NCBI GenBank assembly: GCA_022775005.1
Contig: JALFJR010000017.1
Location: 1 to 64,000, forward strand
DNA from: Parabacteroides sp.
GTDB taxonomy: Bacteria; Bacteroidota; Bacteroidia; Bacteroidales; Tannerellaceae
Length of the DNA stretch: 64,000 bases
Direction: 5' to 3'
Position numbers and translations under genes: made by a program. Positions 47,861 through 57,965 of the stretch are shown piece after piece. The notes under the pieces are model-generated. The model saw nothing but the letters and a program-made list of their open reading frames with translations. It made no database searches and was not told the DNA's origin. How positions within the stretch are numbered: the stretch's first letter is position 1; every line of letters begins with the position of its first letter.

Positions 47861-48805
47861 TTAAAACACCCATGCGCTAAGCGCTACGATAAACCCCATC
47901 ACCAACTCCGTTTGGCTATTTACCCGCACAGCGATGCGCATATCCTCGACCGTAAAAGGGCGTTCGTTGGTACCAATATAAGGTTTTTCTACCGGCTCCC
48001 CGAAATAGTCATGCGTCCCACCAAAACGACAATCAAGAATCGCAGCCAATGCCGCTTCTGGATAACCCGAATTAGGACTCGCATGAGCTGGCCCGAACCG
48101 CTGTACGAACTCCCGCTTCAACCAATTTCCACTCACTATCAACATCAGATAAGCGGTCAAACGTGCAGGAATCAAATTTGCCAAGTCATCCGTCTTAGCC
48201 GCAATACGACCAAACTCCAAATAGCGTTCGTTTTTATAACCAATCATTGAGTCAAGTGTATTCACCATCTTGTAGGCAGCCATTCCTGGTAACCCCAATA
48301 AGGCAAACCAAAACATAGGGGCGATCACACCATCACTCAAATTCTCCGCTAATGTCTCCAATGCCGCTGCCCGGATCTCCTGCGGAGAAAGATATGCCGT
48401 GTCACGCCCTACAATACGGGCCACCTGTTTCCGTCCCTCTTCCGTGCTGCGATCAACCGCCTCAAATACAGCTTGTACCTCACGGATTAAAGTTGTTCCT
48501 GAAAGGCAGTAAAAAACGCCTATTGCGGTCAACAAACCACAAAAAATAGGATTGATACTCTCTGCCCAAGCCAATAACTGTTTGCAAATGCCATATACAC
48601 CGACAACAAAACAAAGAGTCATCAAGGCCCCTTTGTCCGCCCTATTTTCTCCTCGGTTTAACTGCTTCTCGCCAGCACTAATCGCCCGTCCAAACCACAC
48701 AATTGGATGAGGCCATCCCTCAGGATCGCCCAAAAGCTTATCCGCTAACCAGCCACCTAAGAAAGGAACTATCCGCAGCGCACTCACATAATCGCCTATT
48801 ATCAT
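47861..48805 (-). CDS. cbiB: Adenosylcobinamide-phosphate synthase
   Basis: The 314-residue membrane protein has the CbiB pattern: LADKLLGDPEGWPHPIVWFG at the start, RAAALETLAENLSDGVIAP, and AYKMVNTLDSMIGYK. It attaches the aminopropanol linker to the cobyrate core. It is the first gene of the operon cbiB-S4-cobU-cobT-cobS-cobC. The ATG at 48805 is preferred because the promoter -7 box lies just upstream at 48828-48835. Confidence 0.93.
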   Translation of the reverse strand: MIIGDYVSALRIVPFLGGWLADKLLGDPEGWPHPIVWFGRAISAGEKQLNRGENRADKGALMTLCFVVGVYGICKQLLAWAESINPIFCGLLTAIGVFYCLSGTTLIREVQAVFEAVDRSTEEGRKQVARIVGRDTAYLSPQEIRAAALETLAENLSDGVIAPMFWFALLGLPGMAAYKMVNTLDSMIGYKNERYLEFGRIAAKTDDLANLIPARLTAYLMLIVSGNWLKREFVQRFGPAHASPNSGYPEAALAAILDCRFGGTHDYFGEPVEKPYIGTNERPFTVEDMRIAVRVNSQTELVMGFIVALSAWVF

Positions 48806-48827
48806 AACCCAACATTGAAGTTTGCCG

Positions 48828-48835
48828 CAAAGATA
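48828..48835 (-). promoter_or_regulatory. -7 box of the cobalamin operon
   Basis: TATCTTTG on the minus strand, 22 bases before the cbiB ATG. The leader is too short for a cobalamin riboswitch, and no B12-box-like sequence is seen in 48806-48998. Confidence 0.6.
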
Positions 48836-48961
48836 GCCATATTTGCGCACCCACCCGTTGTGAGATAGCAAAAATTAGGACGTTGGTTAGTAACATACTC
48901 ACACAGTCATCAAATCCACAATAAATCCCACATAAAGTATCTTTAATTAATTTTGCTTTTG

Positions 48962-48969
48962 TATTTTTG
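48962..48969 (+). promoter_or_regulatory. -7 box of the patatin-like gene
   Basis: TATTTTTG, 29 bases before the ATG at 48999. A TTTG at 48952-48955 is too close to act as the -33 element. Confidence 0.5.
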
Positions 48970-48998
48970 CTCAACAAACGAGCGTGAGCAAAAAAGTA

Positions 48999-51317
48999 AT
49001 GAGAAGATTTAGTTTAGTAGTGATACTGCTTTCTTGGCTTTATTCCATTGGAATGGCGCAAAAAGTGGGTTTAGTGATGAGTGGAGGCGGCGCAAAAGGC
49101 GCAGCACACATCGGTGTGATTAAAGCACTGGAGGAAAATGACATACCCATAGACTACGTAGCGGGAACTTCTATTGGTGCGATCATTGGCAGTCTTTACG
49201 CAATGGGCTACACACCCGAAGAAATGCTGGATCTAATGCTCTCAGAGGAATTTGGCTACTGGCAAACAGGTACTGTCGAAAGTAAATATGCTTTCTATTT
49301 TAAAGAGCCGGATCCCACTCCAGAGTTCGCACATTTCTCGATTGACTTCACTGATTCCTTACAGGTCAAAGCCAGCTTCCTGCCTCAGAGCTTGATTAAT
49401 CCTATCCAGATGAATCAAGCATTCATGGGGCTTTTCGCTCAAGCTACAGCCAAGGCCGGCTGGAATTTTGACAACTTATTTGTACCCTTCCGTTGTGTGG
49501 CATCGGATGTATATGCCAAGAAAGCAGTAGTCTTCAAACATGGTGATTTAGGGGATGCAGTAAGAGCCTCTATGTCATTTCCTTTTGTATTCCAACCTAT
49601 TTGGCGAGACAGTATTCCGCTATTTGATGGAGGCATTTACGACAACTTCCCGGTAGTGCCTCTCAAGGAGGCATTTCATCCGGATTTTATTTTTGGATCT
49701 ATTGTCTCATCTGGCAACACCAAACCCACTGAAAACCTTTACACACAAGTGGAGGCAATGGTCATGCAGAAAACGGAATATAACGTTGAAGAAGAAGACG
49801 GCATGTTGATTCAGTTTAAATTTCCGGATGTCTCCCTGCTCGATTTCAACAAAGGAAAAGAGCTAATGGAGATTGGCTATCAGAAAACATTGGCGATGAT
49901 TGACTCCATAAAACAACGTGTTCCCCGCAAAGTAACGCTTGCCGAAGTGAACGCTCGCCGAAAAGCATACAAAGCAAGTCTTCCTCCATTAGTATTCAAG
50001 AATATTTATGTGAGTGGAGTAACCGAGGCACAACGCAAATTCATAGAAGCAGAGCTACATAAGGATATTAATGGCGTCTTTTCTATGCAGGAATTTAAAC
50101 GTGCCTATTTCAAAATGCTGACCTACTCTAAGATCAAGGAAATCATGCCACATGCGGTTTACAACCGTAAAGAGAAGAACTTCGACCTCTACTTGGAAGT
50201 AACCATGAAGGAAGAAGTTAAAATCGCTTTTGGTGGTAATGTCTCCTCCCATCAAGCCAACCAACTCTTTTTAGGTTTCAACTACCAGGCACTGGGACGT
50301 GTGGCAACAGATTTAACAGCCAATTTTCAGGTGGGTAATTCATTCAGCGGCATGATGCTTGACACTCGTACCTATTTACAAACCACAATTCCCACCTACT
50401 TGAGCGTACAAGGAGTTTTCTCTGATAAACGATATTCTGAAAGCCAATCGCTATTCTATGAAGACGTTGTGCCAGCTATTATGAAGCAGAAAGAGCTATT
50501 CCTAAGGTTGAAATTAGGCTTTCCTTTTCTCAATCAAGCAAAAGCAGAAATTGGGCTGACGTATGGCCGCCTCAACGACCATTATCTACAGAGTTCATCC
50601 ATCTCCTTCGCAAATGCCTCGTTTGACCATAGCTGGTATGATTATTTCACCGGCTCATTAAGTCTGGAACAAAATAGTCTTGATGATAGGCTCTACGCAA
50701 CCGAAGGAAAACAGCTTTTCATGACCGCCCAATATGTGACAGGGAAGGAGAATTTCGCCCCCTCTCCTACTTCCAGCGACGCATTATCTCCTGTTCAAGG
50801 CAACACGCATAGCTGGATCCAATTCAAAGGCCGTTGGAAAAGTTTCCATGCGTACTCTAACCATTTCAACATGGGTTACCTATCTGAGCTGGTACTCTCC
50901 AGCAAGAATCTAATGAACAACTACACGGCAAGCGTTTTGCAGGCACCCGCCTTCACCCCTACTCCTCATAGTACAATCGTTTTTAATGAGGCGTTCCGAG
51001 CAAACCAATATGTAGCATTAGGCCTAACTCCTATCTGGAGATTCAGTAAATTATTCCATTGCCAATTTGGCTTCTATGGATTCATGCCACTTTACGAGAT
51101 TCAGAAACAGGCCATTGCAAATAATCCCAATGTGGCTACAGCTCGATACGGCAAATTTCTGAACTCCTTCAATTATATGGGTGAAGCATCACTTGTCTTA
51201 AAATTACCTTTCATTTCCATCAGCCTGTATGCCAACGGCTACAGCTATCCCAAACAAAATTTCAACATAGGATTGAATATCGGTTATCTCATTTTTAATC
51301 CAAAAATGTTAGACTAA
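48999..51317 (+). CDS. Patatin-like phospholipase with C-terminal BamA/Omp85-like barrel
   Basis: The 772-residue protein has a signal peptide (ending IGMAQ) and a patatin domain with the oxyanion motif SGGGAKGAAHIG, the nucleophile GTSIG and the catalytic DGG in PLFDGGIYDN. A POTRA-like linker follows (about 330-410), then a beta-barrel region (about 410-772) ending NIGYLIFNPKMLD. This matches the PlpD-type fusion that combines a patatin domain with an outer-membrane barrel. A GTG start at 48984 is possible; the ATG at 48999 gives the cleaner signal peptide. Confidence 0.88.
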   Translation: MRRFSLVVILLSWLYSIGMAQKVGLVMSGGGAKGAAHIGVIKALEENDIPIDYVAGTSIGAIIGSLYAMGYTPEEMLDLMLSEEFGYWQTGTVESKYAFYFKEPDPTPEFAHFSIDFTDSLQVKASFLPQSLINPIQMNQAFMGLFAQATAKAGWNFDNLFVPFRCVASDVYAKKAVVFKHGDLGDAVRASMSFPFVFQPIWRDSIPLFDGGIYDNFPVVPLKEAFHPDFIFGSIVSSGNTKPTENLYTQVEAMVMQKTEYNVEEEDGMLIQFKFPDVSLLDFNKGKELMEIGYQKTLAMIDSIKQRVPRKVTLAEVNARRKAYKASLPPLVFKNIYVSGVTEAQRKFIEAELHKDINGVFSMQEFKRAYFKMLTYSKIKEIMPHAVYNRKEKNFDLYLEVTMKEEVKIAFGGNVSSHQANQLFLGFNYQALGRVATDLTANFQVGNSFSGMMLDTRTYLQTTIPTYLSVQGVFSDKRYSESQSLFYEDVVPAIMKQKELFLRLKLGFPFLNQAKAEIGLTYGRLNDHYLQSSSISFANASFDHSWYDYFTGSLSLEQNSLDDRLYATEGKQLFMTAQYVTGKENFAPSPTSSDALSPVQGNTHSWIQFKGRWKSFHAYSNHFNMGYLSELVLSSKNLMNNYTASVLQAPAFTPTPHSTIVFNEAFRANQYVALGLTPIWRFSKLFHCQFGFYGFMPLYEIQKQAIANNPNVATARYGKFLNSFNYMGEASLVLKLPFISISLYANGYSYPKQNFNIGLNIGYLIFNPKMLD

Positions 51318-51338
51318 CACAAAAAACAGGCGAAAAAA

Positions 51339-51369
51339 TTTGGCAGTTCAAAAATAAGTCCTACCTTTG
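51339..51369 (+). promoter_or_regulatory. Promoter of the tandem tRNA-Arg genes
   Basis: TTTG (51339-51342) and TACCTTTG (51362-51369) with a 19-base spacer, an exact consensus. It lies 38 bases before the first tRNA. Confidence 0.85.
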
Positions 51370-51407
51370 CAGCGTCAATCAAGAGAGATTGATTTTAAAA
51401 TAAGATT

Positions 51408-51481
51408 GGTTCGCTAGCTCAACTGAATAGAGCATCTGACTACGGATCAGAAGGTTATAGGTTTGAATCCTATGCGAATCA
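51408..51481 (+). tRNA. tRNA-Arg (anticodon ACG), copy 1
   Basis: A 74-base cloverleaf. The acceptor GGTTCGC pairs with GCGAATC, the D stem is GCTC/GAGC, the anticodon stem TCTGA/TCAGA holds the loop CTACGGA with anticodon ACG, and the T arm is ATAGG-TTTGAAT-CCTAT. The 3' end is A followed by CA, so CCA is added after transcription. It decodes CGN arginine codons, with the first base likely converted to inosine. Confidence 0.95.
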
Positions 51482-51503
51482 CATTTTTCAAGTATTTCAT
51501 ATT

Positions 51504-51577
51504 GGTTCGCTAGCTCAACTGAATAGAGCATCTGACTACGGATCAGAAGGTTATAGGTTTGAATCCTATGCGAATCA
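51504..51577 (+). tRNA. tRNA-Arg (anticodon ACG), copy 2
   Basis: Identical in all 74 bases to the copy 96 bases upstream. Both share one promoter and the terminator at 51579-51618. The 22-base spacer between them (ending CATATT) has no promoter of its own. Confidence 0.95.
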
Positions 51578-51578
51578 C

Positions 51579-51618
51579 AAAAAAGAGAAATCATCAATTA
51601 TGACGGTTTCTCTTTTTT
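51579..51618 (+). terminator. Terminator of the tRNA-Arg operon
   Basis: AAAAAGAGAAA and TTTCTCTTTTTT form a stem around an 18-base loop, directly after the second tRNA. It covers the first codons of a longer frame from 51600, which supports the later start at 51639. Confidence 0.85.
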
Positions 51619-51638
51619 GTTTTAAACAAGATATAAGC

Positions 51639-52823
51639 ATGAAAAAATGGATGTTGTTAGGGCTATTGGGAATAATCACCCAGCTCGTATTCGCCCAAGT
51701 TCCACTGAGCAACGCAGCTCATATCAGCTTATTGACCTCCTCACCCTACGAAGAGGAGGTGTTTACTGTTTATGGCCATGCGGCATTGCGAGTACATGAT
51801 CCGGAACAGAAGATGGATTACGTATTTAATTATGGTATCTTCGACTTTTCCAAACCCAATTTTATCTATCGTTTCGCAAAAGGAGAAACCGACTATCGCT
51901 TGGGAGTGGCCAACTACAACGACTATGTGATCGAATACCAACTACGAGGTAGCACGATCACTGAGCAGCGACTGAACTTGACACCCACGGAGCGGCAACG
52001 ACTCTGGGAAGCCTTGGTGGAAAACTACCGGCCGGAGAATCGCATCTATCGCTACAACTTCTTTTTTGACAACTGCGCCACCCGTCCCGCTGCCTTGATC
52101 GAAAAGACGGTAGGCCAAGTGGATTATCACGACCCCTATCCCTCGCAATCGTTTCGGACATTAATCAACCATTGCACCCGTAACCATGTCTGGCTGACGT
52201 TTGGCTGCGATTTAGCGTTGGGCAGCCCGACAGATCGACTGGCTACACCCCATGAAATGATGTTCTTACCTGATTATCTGCGGGAGGCTTTCTCTAAAGC
52301 GGAGATTATTGACCAGAAAGGACAACGCCGCCCGTTGGTGAGCGAGACATTTGTCATCGAAGCAGCTGATCCTGATACTCCGGAGAGAGACATCGGGGAC
52401 CTGCTCTCCCCCATCCGTTTGGGATGGCTGCTCTTCGCAATGACCAATATCATCACCGTATGGGGACGCTTTCAGAGACGAGCCTTCAAGGGATTTGACA
52501 TTGGGCTGTTTGGATTAGCTGGTTTAGCCGGTTGTGTGCTCTTTTTCTTGGCCTTTTTCTCCGTCCATCCCTGCACATGGCCCAACTATTCACTGCTTTG
52601 GCTGCATCCCTTCCATTTGCTCGGCGTAATTTTGTTTTGCATTAATAAAGCACAAAGGGCGGCTTATTGCTATCATTTTATTAACTTTGTCGCGCTTATG
52701 CTGTTATTTGCCGGTTGGGCTTTCCTCCCGCAACAGTTTAATTCCGCCTTTATTCCGCTCGCTGCCTCACTGTGGTTGCGTTCGGCAAGAGGCATATTTC
52801 GAAGAAAATGGACAACCGAATGA
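51639..52823 (+). CDS. DUF4105 (Lnb N-terminal-like periplasmic) domain membrane protein
   Basis: The 394-residue protein has a signal peptide (ending QLVFAQ). A periplasmic DUF4105 domain follows, with HAALRV and FFFDNCATRP; these look like the His and Cys of a papain-like (NlpC/P60-related) thiol site. Four or five C-terminal membrane helices follow (about 265-375). The Lnb lipoprotein N-acyltransferase has the same N-terminal domain, so a lipoprotein-modifying role is possible. The stop overlaps the start of the next gene (ATGA at 52820). Confidence 0.83.
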   Translation: MKKWMLLGLLGIITQLVFAQVPLSNAAHISLLTSSPYEEEVFTVYGHAALRVHDPEQKMDYVFNYGIFDFSKPNFIYRFAKGETDYRLGVANYNDYVIEYQLRGSTITEQRLNLTPTERQRLWEALVENYRPENRIYRYNFFFDNCATRPAALIEKTVGQVDYHDPYPSQSFRTLINHCTRNHVWLTFGCDLALGSPTDRLATPHEMMFLPDYLREAFSKAEIIDQKGQRRPLVSETFVIEAADPDTPERDIGDLLSPIRLGWLLFAMTNIITVWGRFQRRAFKGFDIGLFGLAGLAGCVLFFLAFFSVHPCTWPNYSLLWLHPFHLLGVILFCINKAQRAAYCYHFINFVALMLLFAGWAFLPQQFNSAFIPLAASLWLRSARGIFRRKWTTE

Positions 52824-54409
52824 GAAAAATATTATCGTCTCTTATCGCAATCCTTGCGGTTACTAACCTTGAGGCTCAGCAAAATACGCCCAAGTTGGTG
52901 GTCTGCATCACAGTGGATCAGTTAAGAGGGGATTACATTGAATATTTCTATAACACGTTTGGCGAAAGAGGCTTCAAGCGGTTGATGAACGAGGGCGTAG
53001 TGTATAATAACATCCGCTTTGATTTCTCTAACATCGACCAAGCCAGCGCATTTGCCACGCTGTTCACAGGAAGCAACCCCTGCTTCAGTGGGATCAGCAG
53101 TAATTTTAGCTACGATTTTGACCGGGATCGAGAGGTTTCTATTTTGAATGATCCTGAGTACTTGGGCAATTACACCAAAGAGAATTACTCACCCAAGAGC
53201 CTGTTTAGCTCTACAATAGGCGACGAGTTGAAAATTGCATCGAGTGGACGTAGTGATGTGTATGCTATCGCTCCCGATCCAGAGAGCGCTATTCTATCAG
53301 CTGGTCATGCGGCTAATGGGGCCTTCTGGATAGACAACTTGAATGGCAAATGGGCTACGACTACCTATTATAAAGGAATCCCGTGGTATGTGGATCGCTA
53401 CAACAACGGGCCAGAAGCGCTATCCGCACGCATCGCCTCGATGGTATGGACACCCTCGCTGTCAATGGACAAGCTAAATGCCTTTCCCTACGTGCTCGAC
53501 GAAATACCCTACCGTTATACCTTCAACGAGAAAGCAAAAGATTGCTATCCTCGGCTGAAAACATCTCCCTATATCAATAAAGAGGTGAACCGACTGGCCA
53601 TCCAGTTCTTGGAATATGGAGGATTTGGTACCCGTAGTTGTCCGGATATGCTCTCCGTGACCTACTATGCCGGTAATTTCTTAGGCACACAAAATAAAGA
53701 ATATACACGTGAGATTCAAGACACCTACTATCAACTCGATCAAGACATCGAAAAGCTGTTAGACACGATCGACAAGAAGGTAGGCCTGTCAAATACCTTG
53801 GTAGTCTTCACTGGCTCTGGCTATTACAAGAGTGAGGAGTCTTACCCCGACGGGCTGATGGTAAACGGCGGGGAGTTCCACCCCAAACGTTGTGTGGCCC
53901 TGCTCAACATGTACCTTATGGCACTCTATGGGCAGCAGACAAATTGGGTAAAAGGCTTTTATGACTCACAAATCTATCTGAATCGCAAAGCAATAGAAGA
54001 TGCCAAACTGGATTTAGCTACTGTACAGCGAAAAGCGGCTGACTTCTTGCAGGAGTTTAGTGGCGTGCAGTCGGTCACGACTGACAAGAACCTGTTAGCT
54101 GGCGAATGGAACGAGGGGACCATCGAGTTCCGCCAAGGCACCCATCACCTACGCAGAGGCGACCTGCTGATAGAACTGCAACCCGGTTGGAAACTGAATT
54201 TCGACAACGGGAAAGAGCAGGTCAAGGTCATTCGTAACAATGCCGTCATCACTCCCTTGGTCTTCCTGGGTAACGGCTTAAAACCGCAACATATCTATCG
54301 CGAGGTGAAAGCGACAGAGGTGGCACCGACCGTCACCCATGTGCTGCGGATCAGACCACCCAATGCTTCCCGCAGCCTACCTCTGCATGAGGTAAAGGCA
54401 AGCAAATGA
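52820..54409 (+). CDS. Alkaline-phosphatase-superfamily protein, probably inactive
   Basis: The 529-residue protein has a signal peptide (ending NLEAQ) and the fold of PafA-like alkaline phosphatases: LVVCITVDQLRGDY near residue 33, GFKRLMNEGVVYNN, LFTGSNP, and a C-terminal APTVTHVLRI. The usual Thr nucleophile segment TGPGHA is replaced by residues 74-79 (QASAFA). The TADHG metal motif reads FTGSGYY (53801-53830). The later YDTHVP motif reads NAVITPL. The metal ligands are therefore mostly missing. It is coupled to the DUF4105 gene by an ATGA overlap and precedes secA. Confidence 0.82.
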   Translation: MRKILSSLIAILAVTNLEAQQNTPKLVVCITVDQLRGDYIEYFYNTFGERGFKRLMNEGVVYNNIRFDFSNIDQASAFATLFTGSNPCFSGISSNFSYDFDRDREVSILNDPEYLGNYTKENYSPKSLFSSTIGDELKIASSGRSDVYAIAPDPESAILSAGHAANGAFWIDNLNGKWATTTYYKGIPWYVDRYNNGPEALSARIASMVWTPSLSMDKLNAFPYVLDEIPYRYTFNEKAKDCYPRLKTSPYINKEVNRLAIQFLEYGGFGTRSCPDMLSVTYYAGNFLGTQNKEYTREIQDTYYQLDQDIEKLLDTIDKKVGLSNTLVVFTGSGYYKSEESYPDGLMVNGGEFHPKRCVALLNMYLMALYGQQTNWVKGFYDSQIYLNRKAIEDAKLDLATVQRKAADFLQEFSGVQSVTTDKNLLAGEWNEGTIEFRQGTHHLRRGDLLIELQPGWKLNFDNGKEQVKVIRNNAVITPLVFLGNGLKPQHIYREVKATEVAPTVTHVLRIRPPNASRSLPLHEVKASK

Positions 54410-54465
54410 GCCCATAAGGGTGTATGAACGATCCATTTTATTAACAAGCAAAAAAGAATACATAT

Positions 54466-57400
54466 ATGTTAGGAATAAATGAGTTATTGACGAAGCTGTT
54501 CGGTAACAAGTCACAACGAGACCTGAAGGAGATTACCCCTTGGGTAGATAAGGTGAAAGCCGTCTATCCGTCGATTCAAGCCCTCTCCAATGATGAGTTG
54601 CGTGCGAGAGTGGATGTGATCAAACAGCGCATTCAAGACGCAGTAGCTGACGAGAAGGCAAAAGTGAACGAACTGCGTGGAAGCATCGAGAAGAAGGAAC
54701 TGGAGGAGCGTGAGGCAATCTGGGCCGAGGTGGACAAGATCGAGAAGACGATTACTGAGAAGATGGAGGTGGTTTTGGATCAGTCCTTGCCCGAGGTATT
54801 CGCCATCATGAAAGATACCGCTCGCCGTTTCGCTGAAAACGAAGAGGTGGTGGTGACTGCTACCCCGTTCGACCGAGAACTGGCCCCCCGCCACGATTTT
54901 GTCCGCATCGAGGGCGATAAAGCGATCTACCAGAACCACTGGAAAGCCGGAGGTAACGAGATCACTTGGGATATGGTTCATTACGACGTGCAGCTGTTTG
55001 GTGGTGTCGTTTTGCACAAAGGTAAGATTGCGGAGATGGCAACGGGTGAAGGTAAGACATTGGTAGCGACTCTACCTGTATTTCTTAATGCATTGACTCG
55101 CAACGGCGTACATGTCGTAACAGTGAATGATTATCTCTCTAAGCGCGACTCCGAGTGGATGGGTCCGCTCTATATGTTCCATGGTCTTTCCGTAGATTGC
55201 ATTGATAAGCATCGCCCCAACTCTGAGGCCCGTCGGAAAGCGTATGAGGCAGATATTACCTTCGGTACGAACAACGAGTTCGGTTTCGACTATCTGCGTG
55301 ATAACATGGCAACCAGCCCGAAAGACCTGGTGCAGCGCAAGCATAACTTTGCCATTGTCGATGAGGTCGATTCTGTGTTGATCGATGATGCGCGTACGCC
55401 GTTGATCATTTCCGGTCCCGTACCCCGTGGTGAGGAGCAGCTCTTCGAGCTGTTCCGCCCGAATGTAGAAGTAGTCGTAAAAGCCCAGAAGGAACTCTGC
55501 TCTCAATTGCTGATCGAGGCCAAGAAGAAGTTGGCCAGCAACGATCAAGCCGAGATGGACGAGGGTGCCATTCAGCTTTTCCGCTCCCACAAGGGCTTCC
55601 CACGCAATAAAGCGTTAATCAAATTTTTGAGCGAACAAGGAGTCAAGGCGCAGATGCTGAAGGCTGAGGAATACTATATGTCCGAGAACAACAAGCACAT
55701 GCACGAGGCTACTGATGTGCTCTATTTCGTGATTGATGAGAAGAACAACAGCGTTGAATTGACTGATAAGGGTATCGACTTACTGACTGGCAAGACTGAT
55801 GATCCTACGTTCTTTGTCTTGCCCGACATTACCTCCGAACTATCACAGTTGGAGAACATGCAGGGCACTGATGAGGAGAAACAGGCCCGTAAGGATGAGA
55901 TCCTCTCCAACTACTCCGTGAAGAGTGAGCGTGTGCACACCATCAACCAGCTGTTGAAGGCCTACACCCTTTTCGAGAAAGACGATGAGTATGTGGTGAT
56001 CGACAATAAAGTATTGATCGTCGATGAGCAGACAGGTCGTATCATGGATGGCCGTCGTTATTCAGACGGTTTGCACCAGGCAATCGAGGCGAAAGAGCGC
56101 GTGAAAGTGGAGGCCGCTACACAGACCTTCGCAACCATCACGTTGCAGAACTATTTCCGTATGTATCACAAGCTGGCTGGTATGACTGGTACAGCAGAGA
56201 CCGAGGCCGGAGAGTTCTGGGACATCTATAAGTTGGATGTGGTTGTTATCCCGACCAACCGTCCGATCGCTCGTATCGACATGAACGACCGCATCTATAA
56301 GACCAAGCGTGAGAAATATAATGCAGTCATCGAGGAGATTGTCCAATTAACCCAGGCTGGTCGTCCCGTTTTGGTTGGTACCACCTCTGTTGAAATCTCA
56401 GAGTTACTGAGCCGTATGTTGAAGATCCGCAACATTAAACATAACGTTTTGAATGCGAAGCTGCACCAGAAAGAGGCAGAGATCGTCGCTTTAGCGGGTC
56501 AAAGCAGTACGGTAACGATTGCCACCAATATGGCAGGTCGTGGTACAGATATTAAGCTTTCCCAAGAGGTGAAAGAGGCTGGAGGTTTGGCCATCATCGG
56601 TACGGAACGTCATGAAAGCCGTCGTGTCGATCGTCAGTTGCGTGGTCGTGCCGGTCGTCAAGGTGACCCAGGATCCTCTGTGTTCTTCGTCTCCTTGGAA
56701 GATGATTTGATGCGTCTGTTCGCCTCAGAGAAGATCGCCAGCTTGATGGACAGATTAGGTTTCAAAGAGGGTGAAGTCTTAGAGCATAGCATGTTGAGCA
56801 AATCCGTGGAGCGTGCGCAAAAGAAAGTTGAGGAGAATAACTTTGGTATTCGTAAGCGCTTGTTGGAGTATGATGACGTGATGAACTCTCAACGTACCGT
56901 GATTTACACCCGTCGCCGCCATGCTTTGATGGGTGAGCGTATCGGTTTGGATGTATTAAATACACTCTACGACACCGCCGTAGCCATCACTGATCAGTGC
57001 GAGAATGACTTCGAGAGCTTTAAGATGGAGATCTTCAAGACATTCGCCATGGAGAGTCCCCTCACCTTAGAAGAATTCAAGGAATTAAAGCATAACCAGC
57101 TGACTGACAAACTCTTTGAAGAGGCTTTGAAGACCTTTAAACGACGCATGGAGCGTATCGCACAAGTAGCTCATCCGGTGATTCAGCAAGTTTACGAGAA
57201 TCAAGGGGCTATGTATGAGAACATCATGATCCCTATCACCGATGGCAAACGCATGTACAATATCTCATGCAACTTGAAAGAGGCCTACGAGAGCGAGAGC
57301 AAGATCATCACGAAATCCTTCCAGAAATCGATCATCCTTCACATGATCGACGAGGCCTGGAAAGAGCACCTGCGTGAGATGGATGAGTTACGTCACTCCG

Positions 57401-57864
57401 TACAGAACGCAAGCTACGAGAACAAAGATCCTTTGTTGATCTACAAGTTAGAGTCTTATAACCTCTTTAAGAACATGGTCGATGCTATGAACCGAAAGAC
57501 CGTAGCCGTCTTGATGCGTGGACAAATCCCTGTACGTCGTGAGCCGACTGAGGAGGAGCGTCAAGCGATGGCTGCCCGCCAAGAGGCATTAGCTAAACAA
57601 GCTGCGGAAGCCATTGCTCAAGAGCGTGCACGCATCCAACAGCAAGCGCAACAACAGGCACAAAAGCAGGCCCAGCAGGAGCAGCAAGCCCAGGATGCTA
57701 TCGAGATAAAAGAGGCAGAGGAGGAAAACGCTACGCAAGAGGAGAATTCAGATGAGTCCACTCATCCAGATCCCATAAGAGCTGAGAAGCGCGTAGGTCG
57801 CAATGATCTTTGCCCCTGTGGCAGTGGCAAGAAGTACAAGAATTGCCACGGACAAGGACTCTGA
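54466..57864 (+). CDS. secA: Preprotein translocase ATPase SecA
   Basis: A 1132-residue SecA of the long Bacteroidota type. The motor has Walker [16 protein letters not shown] and the DEAD-like [15 protein letters not shown], with preprotein cross-linking and helical wing/scaffold domains following. The C-terminus has a Gln/Glu-rich linker (about 1045-1105) and a zinc-binding SEC-C motif with [13 protein letters not shown]. It drives protein export through SecYEG. It lies 56 bases after the pseudo-phosphatase gene, with no clear terminator between them, and ends at a strong terminator. Confidence 0.96.
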   Translation: MLGINELLTKLFGNKSQRDLKEITPWVDKVKAVYPSIQALSNDELRARVDVIKQRIQDAVADEKAKVNELRGSIEKKELEEREAIWAEVDKIEKTITEKMEVVLDQSLPEVFAIMKDTARRFAENEEVVVTATPFDRELAPRHDFVRIEGDKAIYQNHWKAGGNEITWDMVHYDVQLFGGVVLHKGKIAEMATGEGKTLVATLPVFLNALTRNGVHVVTVNDYLSKRDSEWMGPLYMFHGLSVDCIDKHRPNSEARRKAYEADITFGTNNEFGFDYLRDNMATSPKDLVQRKHNFAIVDEVDSVLIDDARTPLIISGPVPRGEEQLFELFRPNVEVVVKAQKELCSQLLIEAKKKLASNDQAEMDEGAIQLFRSHKGFPRNKALIKFLSEQGVKAQMLKAEEYYMSENNKHMHEATDVLYFVIDEKNNSVELTDKGIDLLTGKTDDPTFFVLPDITSELSQLENMQGTDEEKQARKDEILSNYSVKSERVHTINQLLKAYTLFEKDDEYVVIDNKVLIVDEQTGRIMDGRRYSDGLHQAIEAKERVKVEAATQTFATITLQNYFRMYHKLAGMTGTAETEAGEFWDIYKLDVVVIPTNRPIARIDMNDRIYKTKREKYNAVIEEIVQLTQAGRPVLVGTTSVEISELLSRMLKIRNIKHNVLNAKLHQKEAEIVALAGQSSTVTIATNMAGRGTDIKLSQEVKEAGGLAIIGTERHESRRVDRQLRGRAGRQGDPGSSVFFVSLEDDLMRLFASEKIASLMDRLGFKEGEVLEHSMLSKSVERAQKKVEENNFGIRKRLLEYDDVMNSQRTVIYTRRRHALMGERIGLDVLNTLYDTAVAITDQCENDFESFKMEIFKTFAMESPLTLEEFKELKHNQLTDKLFEEALKTFKRRMERIAQVAHPVIQQVYENQGAMYENIMIPITDGKRMYNISCNLKEAYESESKIITKSFQKSIILHMIDEAWKEHLREMDELRHSVQNASYENKDPLLIYKLESYNLFKNMVDAMNRKTVAVLMRGQIPVRREPTEEERQAMAARQEALAKQAAEAIAQERARIQQQAQQQAQKQAQQEQQAQDAIEIKEAEEENATQEENSDESTHPDPIRAEKRVGRNDLCPCGSGKKYKNCHGQGL

Positions 57865-57892
57865 TTTTTTCAGTATAATTAACGTGTTAAAA

Positions 57893-57928
57893 GGAGGGAC
57901 AGACGAAACAGTCTGTCCCTCTTTTTTT
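57893..57928 (+). terminator. Terminator of secA
   Basis: GAGGGACAGAC and GTCTGTCCCTC form a perfect 11-base stem with the loop GAAACA, followed by seven T. Confidence 0.93.
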
Positions 57929-57965
57929 GTACATTCGCCCCGTAAACCTTTTAATACCATTGGTT

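Noticed and set aside
47300..48250. 316-codon plus-strand frame opposite the S4 and cbiB genes
   Set aside because: It crosses two well-supported genes and the gap between them, and has no promoter.
48806..48998. Cobalamin riboswitch upstream of cbiB
   Set aside because: The gap is short and shared with a divergent gene, and no B12-box-like motif or large fold is visible.
51600..51638. Earlier start for the DUF4105 gene
   Set aside because: These codons lie in the tRNA terminator hairpin, and the signal peptide begins at 51639.
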